64,000 bases of DNA from positions 310,001 through 374,000 of the forward strand of contig JASGJI010000007.1 in the NCBI GenBank assembly GCA_049840815.1, written 5' to 3'. Every line of letters begins with the position of its first letter. Position 1 is the stretch's first letter. Below the pieces are notes generated by a model, which saw nothing but the letters and a program-made list of their open reading frames with translations, was not told the DNA's origin and searched no databases. The DNA comes from JASGDN01 sp049840815. GTDB lineage: Bacteria; Chloroflexota; Chloroflexia; Thermomicrobiales; UBA6265. Positions 15,506 to 23,944 of this stretch are shown here, piece by piece. Both the position numbers and the translations under genes were made by a program.

Positions 15506-18500
15506 TTACCGCACCGCGAGGACCGGGGCTGACTCCCGGTCATGCACGCGCTCGACCTCGGAGAGCACGAGGTCGAGCGCGTCCTGCCACGGCATCTCGA
15601 GGTCCAGCAAGCGGATGCGCACCGAGTTCGCGGTGATCCGGACGGCCTGACCCAGTTCCCGCACCAGCTTCCGCTTGTCGAGGTTCGCCGTGATCACCGG
15701 GCGTACCACGATCTCCCGTTCGCGCTCCACAACCGAGTCGATGCCCAGCGCCTCGGAACGGATGCGCACCCGGATCAGCGCCAGCAGGTGCTCGATCTCC
15801 TCCGGATACTCGCCGAAGCGGTCCGTCAATTCATCGCCGAAGTCATCCACCTGCGCTCGCGTCGTCACGCCCGCGATCTGGCGGTACAGCCCAAGCCGGA
15901 GTTCCGGGTCGGCGACATAACTCTCCGGGATCAGCGCTGTCATCGGCAGGTCGAGCGTCACCGGCCCCTGCTCGATGGCCGGAGCCCCGGCCCGGATCTC
16001 CTCGATCGCCTGGCGAAGCAGGCGCATGTAGAGATCGTAGCCCACGGTCGCGATATGACCGCTCTGCTCGCCGCCGAGGATGTTCCCGGCGCCACGAATC
16101 TCGAGGTCGCGCATGGCGACGCGCAACCCGGCCCCGAGTTCGGTCGCCTCCTGGATCGTCTCCAGTCGTTCCTGGGCTTCCTCCCGGATCACCTTGTGCG
16201 GCGCATAGAGCAGGTAGGCGTAGGCGCGATGATTGCTGCGGCCAACGCGGCCGCGCAGCTGGTAGAGCTGGGTGAGGCCGAGCGTGTCCGCGTTGTCGAT
16301 GATGATCGTGTTCGCGTTCGGGATATCCACACCCGATTCGATGATCGTGGTCGCGATGAGGACATCGAACTCCCGCCGCACGAACCCGAGCATCACTTCC
16401 TCGAGCACATGCTCGTCCATCTGCCCGTGGCCGATGCCGAATCGCGCTTCCGGCACGATCTTCCGCAACCGGTCCGCCAGCCGGTCGATGTCGTGGACGC
16501 GGTTATGCACGACATACACCTGCCCGCCGCGCTCGATCTCGCGCAGGATCACCTCGCGGACCAGCGTATCGGTGAACGCGGTGACGAACGTCCGGATCGG
16601 CAGGCGCTCGCGCGGGGCCGTCTCGATCATGCTGATGTCACGCAGGCCGGACATCGACATGTTCAGGGTGCGCGGGATCGGCGTCGCCGACATCGAGAGC
16701 ACATCGACTTCGGTGCGGAGCTGCTTCAGGAACTCCTTCTGGCGCACCCCGAACCGCTGCTCCTCGTCGACGATCACCAGCCCGAGATCCTTGAAGCGGA
16801 CATCCTTCTGCACCAGCCGATGCGTGCCGATCACGATATCGACCGCTCCCTCACGCAGGCCGTCGATGATCACGTCCTGCTCCTTCTTCGAGCGAAGGCG
16901 GGAGAGCATTTCGACCCGGATCGGGAATGACGACAGCCGTTCGAGGAAGCTGGTGAAGTGCTGGAGCGCGAGGACGGTCGTCGGTACAAGCACCGCGACC
17001 TGCTTGCCGCCGTTGACCGCCTTGAACGCCGCACGGATCGCAACCTCGGTCTTGCCGAAGCCGACATCGCCGCAGACAAGGCGGTCCATCGGCTTGGTGC
17101 TTTCCATGTCGGCCTTCACGGCATCGATCGCCTTCTGCTGATCGACCGTCTCCTTGTAGGGGAACGACTCGGCGAGCTCGTAGTCCCACTTGGTGTCGTC
17201 CGGGAACTGATGGCCGTGCCCGGACTCGCGGTAGGCATAGAGCTGGATCAACTCGAAGGCCATCTCGCGGACGGCCTTGCGGACGCGCCGCTTGGTCTTT
17301 ACCCACTCGCCAGAGCCGAGCCGGTTCAGCGGCGGCGTGATCCCGCCGGAGCCGTAGCGGGTGACGCGATCGCTCTGATCGATCGGGACGTAGAGTTTGT
17401 CGCCCTTCTCGTATTCGAGCAGCAGGTACTCGCGCTCGACGCCGCCGGTGGTGACGCGGACAAGTCCAGTGAACTTCGCGACACCGTGATCGACGTGGAC
17501 GACGAACTCGCCTGGTTCGAGACTCTGGGCGAACGAGCGGCCTTCGGAAGCGGTGCGTCCCCCCTGCCGCCGTGGTTGCTTCCGGAAGCCGAAGATCTCG
17601 AAGTCTGTCCAGACCCCGAGCTTGCCATCCTCCCACGCCCACCCGGCGGTGAGGTCGGAGGGGCGCACCTCGACCGTTCCCGGCGTCATGACTGGCGGGA
17701 TGGCGCCTGTCTGCCCGCGCTTGTCCTTGCGAGGATAGAGCCCACGATCCTCCAGCAGTTCCGTGAGGCGATCGACCTGATCGGTGGCGATGGAGATGGC
17801 CCACCCGCGATCGAGCCGGGCCTGCACGTCGCTCGCCAGATCGTCGATCCGGCCTGCGTAGAGGGGAGGATCGGTCAGGCCGACGCCGGAGATCGTCCGC
17901 TGGCGTTCCGTCACCGCTCCGAAATTGAGGGTAGCCCGCCGCTTCAGCAGGCGTTCGAGATCAGCCGCTGGCAAGAACGGTTGCTTCAGCCCCGGCGGCA
18001 ACTCGCCACTCTCGATGGCATTGGTCAGAAGCTCGAAGGCGTGGGCCTCCCGTTGGGTGGCGGCGAGCAGGACGGACGCGGGCTGGTCGATCACAAAGAG
18101 CGCATCGTCCGGCACGTAATCCAGCAGGGTCGTCGCTTCCGGCACGAGGTAGCCAGCCAGTACATCGAGTGACGCCGGAAGCGTCGCTGTCTCCAGATGC
18201 CCACGCATGCGCTGCCATTCCTCGCGCACCTCGTTCCGGAGCCGTGACGTATCCAGCGCCGCGATCTCGGGCGCGATGTCGAGCAGCCTCCAGGTCGGCA
18301 CCTCGATGGGTGGCAGGAGGGTAAGCCGGCGCAGGCGGTCGGTAGATCGCTGGTTATGCGGGTCGAAGAGGCGAATGCTGTCCACTTCGTCGCCGAAGAA
18401 GTCGATGCGGATCGGCAGTTCGGAGCCGGGAGGAAAGAGATCGACAATGCCACCGCGTCGCGCGATCGTGCCCGGCTCCTGCACTAGCGGGTTCACCTGG

Positions 18501-18991
18501 AACCCGACCGAGAGCGCCCATTCCATCAGGTCGTCGATGAGCAGGCGGCTCCCGACCTCCACCACCAGCGTGTGAGCCGCCATCTCCTTGCGGGGCATTA
18601 CCAGCTGCATCAGGCCGCTGACCGGTGTCACGATCACGTTCCCGCATCTGCCCCGCAGCGTCGCCAGCTGCTGCACGCGACGCACGCTGGCGTCGAGGTC
18701 GATCGGCAGCTGCTCGAACGGCATCGCGTCCGCCGCTGGCCAGAGAAAGACATCGGAGCCTGGCGCAAGGTACTCCGAGATCGCCCCGGCCAGGGCATCG
18801 GCGCGATCCCGCCGCGCGGTCACCAGCACGATGGGACGCTCCAACTCGGAGGCCGTCGCCGCGATCAACGCGGCACGGCCGGCATCCGGGAGGTCGTCGA
18901 AGGTCGCGCTCTTGCCATCGCGGATGCGATCGAGCGCGTCCTGCAGGGGGCGGAACCGGGCGAGGGGGGTGATGAGGTGGGCAAGGGTCAA
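15506..18991 (-). CDS. mfd: Transcription-repair coupling factor Mfd
   Basis: Removes RNA polymerase stalled at DNA lesions and recruits UvrA. The 1161 residues carry the UvrB-like N-terminal region (ARRGGIVDLFPPGSELPIRI), the CarD-like polymerase interaction domain (PGEFVVHVDHGVAKFTGL, then LLLEYEKGDKLYVP), the RecG-like SF2 motor (Walker A GDVGFGKT near 635, DEEQ near 745, SATPIPRTLNMSMSGLRD), and the C-terminal TRCF domain. Length and order are those of the family. Start GTG/ATG region at 18991 leaves a 212-bp divergent spacer to larE without another gene. Confidence 0.96.
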   Translation of the reverse strand: MTLAHLITPLARFRPLQDALDRIRDGKSATFDDLPDAGRAALIAATASELERPIVLVTARRDRADALAGAISEYLAPGSDVFLWPAADAMPFEQLPIDLDASVRRVQQLATLRGRCGNVIVTPVSGLMQLVMPRKEMAAHTLVVEVGSRLLIDDLMEWALSVGFQVNPLVQEPGTIARRGGIVDLFPPGSELPIRIDFFGDEVDSIRLFDPHNQRSTDRLRRLTLLPPIEVPTWRLLDIAPEIAALDTSRLRNEVREEWQRMRGHLETATLPASLDVLAGYLVPEATTLLDYVPDDALFVIDQPASVLLAATQREAHAFELLTNAIESGELPPGLKQPFLPAADLERLLKRRATLNFGAVTERQRTISGVGLTDPPLYAGRIDDLASDVQARLDRGWAISIATDQVDRLTELLEDRGLYPRKDKRGQTGAIPPVMTPGTVEVRPSDLTAGWAWEDGKLGVWTDFEIFGFRKQPRRQGGRTASEGRSFAQSLEPGEFVVHVDHGVAKFTGLVRVTTGGVEREYLLLEYEKGDKLYVPIDQSDRVTRYGSGGITPPLNRLGSGEWVKTKRRVRKAVREMAFELIQLYAYRESGHGHQFPDDTKWDYELAESFPYKETVDQQKAIDAVKADMESTKPMDRLVCGDVGFGKTEVAIRAAFKAVNGGKQVAVLVPTTVLALQHFTSFLERLSSFPIRVEMLSRLRSKKEQDVIIDGLREGAVDIVIGTHRLVQKDVRFKDLGLVIVDEEQRFGVRQKEFLKQLRTEVDVLSMSATPIPRTLNMSMSGLRDISMIETAPRERLPIRTFVTAFTDTLVREVILREIERGGQVYVVHNRVHDIDRLADRLRKIVPEARFGIGHGQMDEHVLEEVMLGFVRREFDVLIATTIIESGVDIPNANTIIIDNADTLGLTQLYQLRGRVGRSNHRAYAYLLYAPHKVIREEAQERLETIQEATELGAGLRVAMRDLEIRGAGNILGGEQSGHIATVGYDLYMRLLRQAIEEIRAGAPAIEQGPVTLDLPMTALIPESYVADPELRLGLYRQIAGVTTRAQVDDFGDELTDRFGEYPEEIEHLLALIRVRIRSEALGIDSVVEREREIVVRPVITANLDKRKLVRELGQAVRITANSVRIRLLDLEMPWQDALDLVLSEVERVHDRESAPVLAVR

Positions 18992-19203
18992 GGGGGTGGG
19001 TCGCCTCGGGATTCATGGAGCCTGATTGGCCAGAAGCACGCAAAACGCCGGGCCAGTCGCTGCGACCGCCCGTCCAATCCGTGAAGCACGATTCTACACC
19101 TTCGTCGGGAAAGGTGCGACACTGGCAACCTATCCCACGCTGGGCGTATGCCAATCGTTCGAGCCTGCCACGCCCCGCACCAGAGCCACCTCCAGGAAGC
19201 CCC

Positions 19204-20073
19204 ATGAACCCAACCACCACCGCAAAGCTCGATGATCTGCGTGCACGCCTTCGCGCGCTCGAATCCGTGGTCGTCGCCTTCTCCGGAGGCGTCGATAGCA
19301 CGCTGCTTCTGAAGGTCGCCCACGACGAGCTTGGCGACCGCTGTGTCGCGGCGAGCGGTCTTTCCGAGACGTATGCACCGGAGGAGATGCAGGAGGCCCG
19401 CGAGATCGCAGCGGAACTCGGCGTCGAGTACGCGGTGCTGACCACCATGGAGCTGAGCGACCCGCGCTACGCCGACAACACGCACCAGCGCTGCTTCTTC
19501 TGCAAGCAGGAGCTGTACGGAACGCTCCGCGAATTCGCGAACGGGCGCGGGCTCGCTCACGTCATCGACGGCTCGAATGCCGACGACCTCGACGACTTCC
19601 GGCCCGGCCTCCGCGCCGCCCGCGACCTGGGCGTGCGTTCGCCATTGCAGGAGGCCGCGCTGACGAAGGCAGAGATTCGCGAGCTCTCGGCCGAGTACGG
19701 ATTGCGTACGGCGGACAAGCCGGCAGTTGCCTGCCTCTCGTCACGGTTCGCGTATGGCGATCCAATCACGGTCGAGAAGCTGGGCAGAGTTGCGAAAGCG
19801 GAAAGCGCCATTCGGCAGCTCGGCTTTCGGGGCTTCCGCCTGCGGCATCACGATCAGGTCGCCCGGCTCGAGTTCGCGCCGGACGACCTCGACCGCGCCT
19901 TCGCCCATCGCGACGAGATCAACGCGCGAGTGAAAGCCGCAGGCTATACCTTCGTGGCCATCGACCTGGAAGGCTACCGACAGGGCAACATGAATCAGGG
20001 CATCTCGCCGAAGCTCATGGTCGCCCCCCGGTTTCCGCATGCCTCGACGGGAGGAGTGAGGACCGAGAAGTGA
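19204..20073 (+). CDS. larE: LarE-type ATP-dependent sacrificial sulfur transferase
   Basis: Adds sulfur to the pyridinium dicarboxylate precursor of the nickel-pincer nucleotide cofactor, giving up a cysteine sulfur. PP-loop SGGVDSTLLL lies at about residues 28-37. Cys177 in ACLSSRFAYG matches the sacrificial cysteine of Lactobacillus LarE (Cys176). CFFCKQELY and DGSNADDLDDFRPG follow family pattern. ATG at 19204 with AGGAAG upstream. No larA, larB or larC is in the window. The stop codon lies inside a GA-rich heptamer repeat, which also encodes the final residues VRTEK. Confidence 0.9.
   Translation: MNPTTTAKLDDLRARLRALESVVVAFSGGVDSTLLLKVAHDELGDRCVAASGLSETYAPEEMQEAREIAAELGVEYAVLTTMELSDPRYADNTHQRCFFCKQELYGTLREFANGRGLAHVIDGSNADDLDDFRPGLRAARDLGVRSPLQEAALTKAEIRELSAEYGLRTADKPAVACLSSRFAYGDPITVEKLGRVAKAESAIRQLGFRGFRLRHHDQVARLEFAPDDLDRAFAHRDEINARVKAAGYTFVAIDLEGYRQGNMNQGISPKLMVAPRFPHASTGGVRTEK
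20051..20073 (+). repeat. GA-rich heptamer repeat at the larE 3' end
   Basis: Reads GAGGAGT, GAGGACC, GAGAAGT, GA in period 7. It provides the last codons and stop of larE. Related copies are at 20309-20374, 35331-35415, 37008-37037, 39215-39252 and 44891-45010. Confidence 0.65.
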
Positions 20074-20104
20074 TACCGAATCCGGGGGGAGGGTGAGGGA
20101 GGCC

Positions 20105-20188
20105 GGACCGACACGGGGTCCTTCGGCGTCGCTCAGGACTCCCTACGTACAGGGCATTCTTTCGTAGGGACCGACCCCGTGTCGGTCC
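20105..20188. repeat. 84-bp nested inverted-repeat element
   Basis: The outer arms GGACCGACACGGGGTC (20105-20120 and inverse at 20173-20188) match perfectly over 16 bp. A second pair, CCCTACG/CGTAGGG (20141-20147 and 20163-20169), lies within. It is in the spacer between convergent larE and the aldehyde dehydrogenase gene. The GTAGGGACCGACCCC edge recalls the GTAGGG element at 783-865. Confidence 0.6.
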
Positions 20189-20260
20189 GATGCCACCATC
20201 CCTCGGGATCGCTCCCCATGCACTGCCAGACCAGTCGGATTCAGTATGAGAAGTGAGCAA

Positions 20261-20292
20261 GAGCGCCGGAGCACATTCCTGCTCCGGCGCTC
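20261..20292. terminator. Bidirectional hairpin between larE and the aldehyde dehydrogenase gene
   Basis: Perfect 13-bp stem GAGCGCCGGAGCA (20261-20273 with 20280-20292) around CATTCC. An outer GTATGAGA/TCTCATAC pair (20244-20251, 20291-20298) overlaps its base. Confidence 0.65.
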
Positions 20293-20308
20293 TCATACTC
20301 AAGAGGCT

Positions 20309-20374
20309 GAGAAGGGGAGTGAGGACCTGACGGCGCTCGCTACCCCCAACTCACTCCCCGGTTCTCACTTCTCG
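20309..20374. repeat. Pair of heptamer repeats in opposite orientation at the aldehyde dehydrogenase 3' end
   Basis: Plus-strand copy 20309-20327 (GAGAAGG..GAGT GAGGACC). The minus-strand copy at 20350-20374 reads GAGAAGT GAGAACC GGGGAGT GAG and contains the stop codon of the aldehyde dehydrogenase gene, whose last two residues (EK) come from the repeat, exactly as in larE. Confidence 0.6.
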
Positions 20375-21855
20375 ACTTCGTCGATCTGCGCGCGCTGCAG
20401 CTTGCCGCTGTAGTCGACGTAGATGCTTTGCCACTCGGTGTAGAACTCCACCGCCGCCGTGCCAGCCTCGCGGTGGCCATTGCCTGTCGCCTTGGTGCCG
20501 CCGAAGGGCAGGTGGATCTCCGCACCCGTGGTGCCCGCGTTGACGTAGAGGATACCCGTGTTGATGTCCTGCATCGCGCGGAAGGCGTTGTTCACGTTCT
20601 GGGAGAAGATCGAGGCGGAGAGGCCATAATCGACGCTGTTCGCAATGTCGATCGCCTCGTCCAGCGAATCGACCGGGATCAGCGAGAGCACCGGGCCGAA
20701 GATCTCCTCGTTCGCGATCCGCATGTCGCGCGTCACGTTGTCGAAGATCGTCGGCTCGTGGAAGAAGCCCTTGCCCAGCTCACCCGCCGTCGCCACGCTG
20801 CCACCGGCGACGAGGGTCGCGCCCTCTTCCTGCCCGATCGCGACGTAGGACGCAACTGTGTCGAGCTGCCCCTGGCTCACGACGGGACCGACATCGACCG
20901 ACTCGTCCTGCCCGTATCCCAGCGACATCTTCGTGGCCCGCGCGGCCAACTTCGCCGAGAGTTCCGCCTGCACGGAGCGGTGCACGATCACACGGCTCGT
21001 CGCCGTGCAGCGCTGGCCGGACGTGCCGAACGCGCCCCAGAGGATGCCTTCCACTGCGAGGTCGAGATTGGCATCGTCCATCACGATCACGGCGTTCTTG
21101 CCGCCCATTTCGAGCGTCAGGCGCTTGTTGTGCTCGGCCGCCGCGACGGCGACTGCCTTGCCAGTCTCGGTCGAACCCGTGAAGGAGATGACCGGAACGT
21201 CTGGATGCTGGAGGATCGGATCACCGACCTCGCGCCCGGAACCAAGGACGACGTTGACGACGCCTGCCGGGAAGCCGGCCTCCTCCAGCACCTGCACGAG
21301 GCGGATCGTAAGCTTCGGCGTGAACGATGCCGGCTTGATCACGACGGTGTTGCCCGTCACCAGCGCCGGGAACATCTTCCAGGACGGAATCGCCATCGGG
21401 AAGTTCCACGGCGTGATGAAGCCACAGACCCCGAGCGGCTTGCGCACGGACATGTTGAACTTGTTGCGCAGCTCCGACGGCGTGGTCTGGCCGAACATGC
21501 GGCGACCTTCGCCGGCCATGTAGTAGGCCATGTCGATGGCCTCCTGCACGTCGCCGCGAGCCTCGTTGATGACCTTGCCCATCTCGGCGGTCATCTCACG
21601 GGCGAACTCCTCCTTGCGCTCCTCCAGGATGCGCGCCGCCGCGAAAAGCAGCTCGCCGCGCTTCGGGGCCGGGTAGAGCCGCCAGCTCTTGTAGGCCTCC
21701 TTCGCCGCAGCAACTGCCTCGTCCACATCCTGGGCGTCGCTGGCGGTATAGACGCCATCGAGTTCACCCGTGGCGGGATTGTGGCGCTCGAAGGTGCGCC
21801 CGGTGTGCGACGGCTTCCACTCGCCGCCAATGAAGTTCAGGAAGGTATCCGCCAT
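20365..21855 (-). CDS. NAD(P)-dependent aldehyde dehydrogenase (semialdehyde type)
   Basis: Soluble 496-residue ALDH-superfamily enzyme oxidising an aldehyde to the acid. The catalytic Cys283 is in TSGQRCTATSR, the general-base Glu in LEMGGKNAV, and the Rossmann loop reads FTGSTETGKAV. The C-terminal INTGILYVNAGTTGAEIHLP and GTKATGNGHREAGTAA resemble aminoadipate- or ketoglutarate-semialdehyde dehydrogenases. Exact substrate cannot be read from sequence; no lysine or hydroxyproline catabolic gene adjoins it. ATG at 21853-21855 behind GAGAGG. Confidence 0.9.
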   Translation of the reverse strand: MADTFLNFIGGEWKPSHTGRTFERHNPATGELDGVYTASDAQDVDEAVAAAKEAYKSWRLYPAPKRGELLFAAARILEERKEEFAREMTAEMGKVINEARGDVQEAIDMAYYMAGEGRRMFGQTTPSELRNKFNMSVRKPLGVCGFITPWNFPMAIPSWKMFPALVTGNTVVIKPASFTPKLTIRLVQVLEEAGFPAGVVNVVLGSGREVGDPILQHPDVPVISFTGSTETGKAVAVAAAEHNKRLTLEMGGKNAVIVMDDANLDLAVEGILWGAFGTSGQRCTATSRVIVHRSVQAELSAKLAARATKMSLGYGQDESVDVGPVVSQGQLDTVASYVAIGQEEGATLVAGGSVATAGELGKGFFHEPTIFDNVTRDMRIANEEIFGPVLSLIPVDSLDEAIDIANSVDYGLSASIFSQNVNNAFRAMQDINTGILYVNAGTTGAEIHLPFGGTKATGNGHREAGTAAVEFYTEWQSIYVDYSGKLQRAQIDEVEK

Positions 21856-22152
21856 GTCTGCTGGTTGCCTCTCATTCGTGATGGGCTACGCCGGATGCGC
21901 GGCCCAACGGCTCCGTTTACACCGAGGAGTCTATCACCCCGATTTCCCATATCGCGGACGCCCGGCAGTCCGCATGCCGATGGTCGCCGATTGAGTCCCA
22001 GGCGGCGTCCGACGCTCGTCCCATGGACCGAGAGAATGCGCTCCATCCGACGATCCCGGTCCAGATCAGCCGTGACCGCGTACGATACGCCCATCAGCGA
22101 CGGATGCATCGCCCGGTGACCGGGCGATGCGCAGAGGGAAAGAGGTTGTGCC

Positions 22153-23631
22153 ATGACGCGCACGAAGATCCGGGGTGCCTGGGTGATCGCCAGCGATGGC
22201 GATTCGCACCACATCCTCCAGGATGGCGAGGTCGTCTACGACGGGAACACGATTGTCTTCACCGGGCACGACTATCCAGAACCGGTGGACGAGGTGATCG
22301 AAGCCGGCAACGCGGTGGTCGGTCCGGGATTCATCGACCTCGATGCCCTGTTCGACCTCGACACCACGATCCTGGGATTCGACAACACACCCGGCTGGAA
22401 GAAGGGCAGGGTCTGGCCCACAACCTATCTCGAACGTGGCGCACGCGACGTCTACACACCAGAGGAAGAGGCGTTCCAGCACGAATACGCGATGGTGCAG
22501 CTGCTGCGCAACGGCATCACCACCGGCCTCCCCATCCGCTCAATCTTCTATCGGAAGCACGCCGAGACCTACGAGGAAAACGCGCTCGCCGCCGAGGCAG
22601 CGGCCCGGCTCGGCATCCGCATGTATCTTGGTCCCTCCTATCGCACTGGCCTCACGACGGTGACGCCAGACGGCACATTCGTCCAAGCCTGGGAAATCGA
22701 GGAGGGGATGCGGGGATTCGAGGAGGCAGTCCGGTTCGTCCGCGACTTCGATGGCGCCCACGGCGGACTGATTCGCGGATTCCTGCAGCCGGACCGGATC
22801 GAAGGCTGCACCGAGGACTTGCTCGTCGAAACCGCCAGGGCTGCACGCGATCTCGACTGCCCGGTAAGGCTTCATTGCTGCCAGGGCGAGATGGAGGTCC
22901 GGCTCGTCCAGGAGCGGTGGGGCAAGTCCTCCCTGGAGGTCCTGCACGATATCGGGTTCCTGACGAATCGCATGCTGCTTCCCCACGGAACGAATCTCGG
23001 CGGCGTGAACCCGACGCCGGAGCGTATCGAGCGCGAACTCGGCTGGCTGGCCGAATCCGGTGCGACGATCGTGCATTGTCCGCTCGTCAGTCTCCGGCAT
23101 GGCACGATGATGGACTCATTCCCCCGGTTCCGGGAGATGGGCATCTCGATCGGCCTCGGAACCGACACCTGGCCGCCGGATCTCATCCAGAACATGCACG
23201 TCGGGGTGATGGCCGCCCGCACCATCGACCCTGCGCGAACAACGAGCGCGGCCGACTACTACACCGCAGCGACGATCGGCGGCGCGAACGCGATCGGCCG
23301 GAGGGATCTCGGCCGGCTGACACCCGGCGCCCTGGCGGACATCACGGTGTTCGACCTCGACGCGTTCCACATGGGCCAGTTCATCGACCCCATCCAGACG
23401 ATGGTGCTCAACGGCAGCGGGCGAGATATCACGATGGCGATCGTCGATGGCCGCGTCGTCATGCGCGACCGGGAGATCCCCGGCATCGACCTGCCGGCCA
23501 TGCACCTCCGCGCGCAGGGACAGTACGAGAAGCTGATCGCAACCTTTCCAGAACGGTCGCATCTGCACCCCCCGGTCGAGGAAATCTTCCAGCCCTCGTT
23601 CCCGGTCGTCCGTCGCCCGGACAGAGGATAG
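22153..23631 (+). CDS. Amidohydrolase/chlorohydrolase-family protein with altered N-terminal metal motif
   Basis: 492 residues with the small beta-sandwich plus TIM-barrel plan of the amidohydrolase superfamily. The region where most members carry HxH (PGFxxxHxH) reads GPGFIDLDALFDLDTT. Later features are kept: RLHCCQGE, LPHGTNLGG, HCPLVSLRHG and GLGTDTWPPDL, followed by GALADITVFDL in the C-terminal sandwich. A known chlorohydrolase-like subgroup also lacks the first HxH, so it may still bind one metal. Substrate unknown. It has a divergent 297-bp spacer to the aldehyde dehydrogenase with no further gene, and is followed by a perfect terminator. Confidence 0.82.
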   Translation: MTRTKIRGAWVIASDGDSHHILQDGEVVYDGNTIVFTGHDYPEPVDEVIEAGNAVVGPGFIDLDALFDLDTTILGFDNTPGWKKGRVWPTTYLERGARDVYTPEEEAFQHEYAMVQLLRNGITTGLPIRSIFYRKHAETYEENALAAEAAARLGIRMYLGPSYRTGLTTVTPDGTFVQAWEIEEGMRGFEEAVRFVRDFDGAHGGLIRGFLQPDRIEGCTEDLLVETARAARDLDCPVRLHCCQGEMEVRLVQERWGKSSLEVLHDIGFLTNRMLLPHGTNLGGVNPTPERIERELGWLAESGATIVHCPLVSLRHGTMMDSFPRFREMGISIGLGTDTWPPDLIQNMHVGVMAARTIDPARTTSAADYYTAATIGGANAIGRRDLGRLTPGALADITVFDLDAFHMGQFIDPIQTMVLNGSGRDITMAIVDGRVVMRDREIPGIDLPAMHLRAQGQYEKLIATFPERSHLHPPVEEIFQPSFPVVRRPDRG

Positions 23632-23642
23632 GCGAAAACAAG

Positions 23643-23679
23643 AAATCGGCTGCGATGGCAATGCCATCGCAGCCGATTT
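23643..23679 (+). terminator. Terminator of the amidohydrolase gene
   Basis: Perfect 18-bp inverted repeat AAATCGGCTGCGATGGCA (23643-23660 with 23662-23679), starting 12 bases after the stop and ending in TTTGT. Confidence 0.8.
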
Positions 23680-23695
23680 GTCGTGCCAAGCACGT

Positions 23696-23770
23696 TGGCT
23701 CCCCGACTAGGATTCGAACCTAGAACCTACCGGTTAACAGCCGGGCGCTCTACCGTTGAGCTATCGGGGA
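23696..23770 (-). tRNA. tRNA-Asn (GTT)
   Basis: 75 bases including an encoded CCA. The acceptor stem TCCCCGA pairs fully with TCGGGGA. The D arm is GCTC/GAGC, the anticodon loop CTGTTAA gives GTT, and the T arm is CTAGG-TTCGAAT-CCTAG. Discriminator is G. Confidence 0.95.
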
Positions 23771-23944
23771 ATCTCATCTCGTTCCCGAGCGGGTAGGAGT
23801 ATAGCAACGGATTCCGGTCGCTGCAAGGGAAATCGTGATGCACTCCGAAATCCGCCGTCTGGTCCCATATCTTCCTCCGGCGCATACTTGAAGCCAGACC
23901 GACCATTCGCGCGGCGCCCGCCGCTCCCCCGGACACACGCCAGC

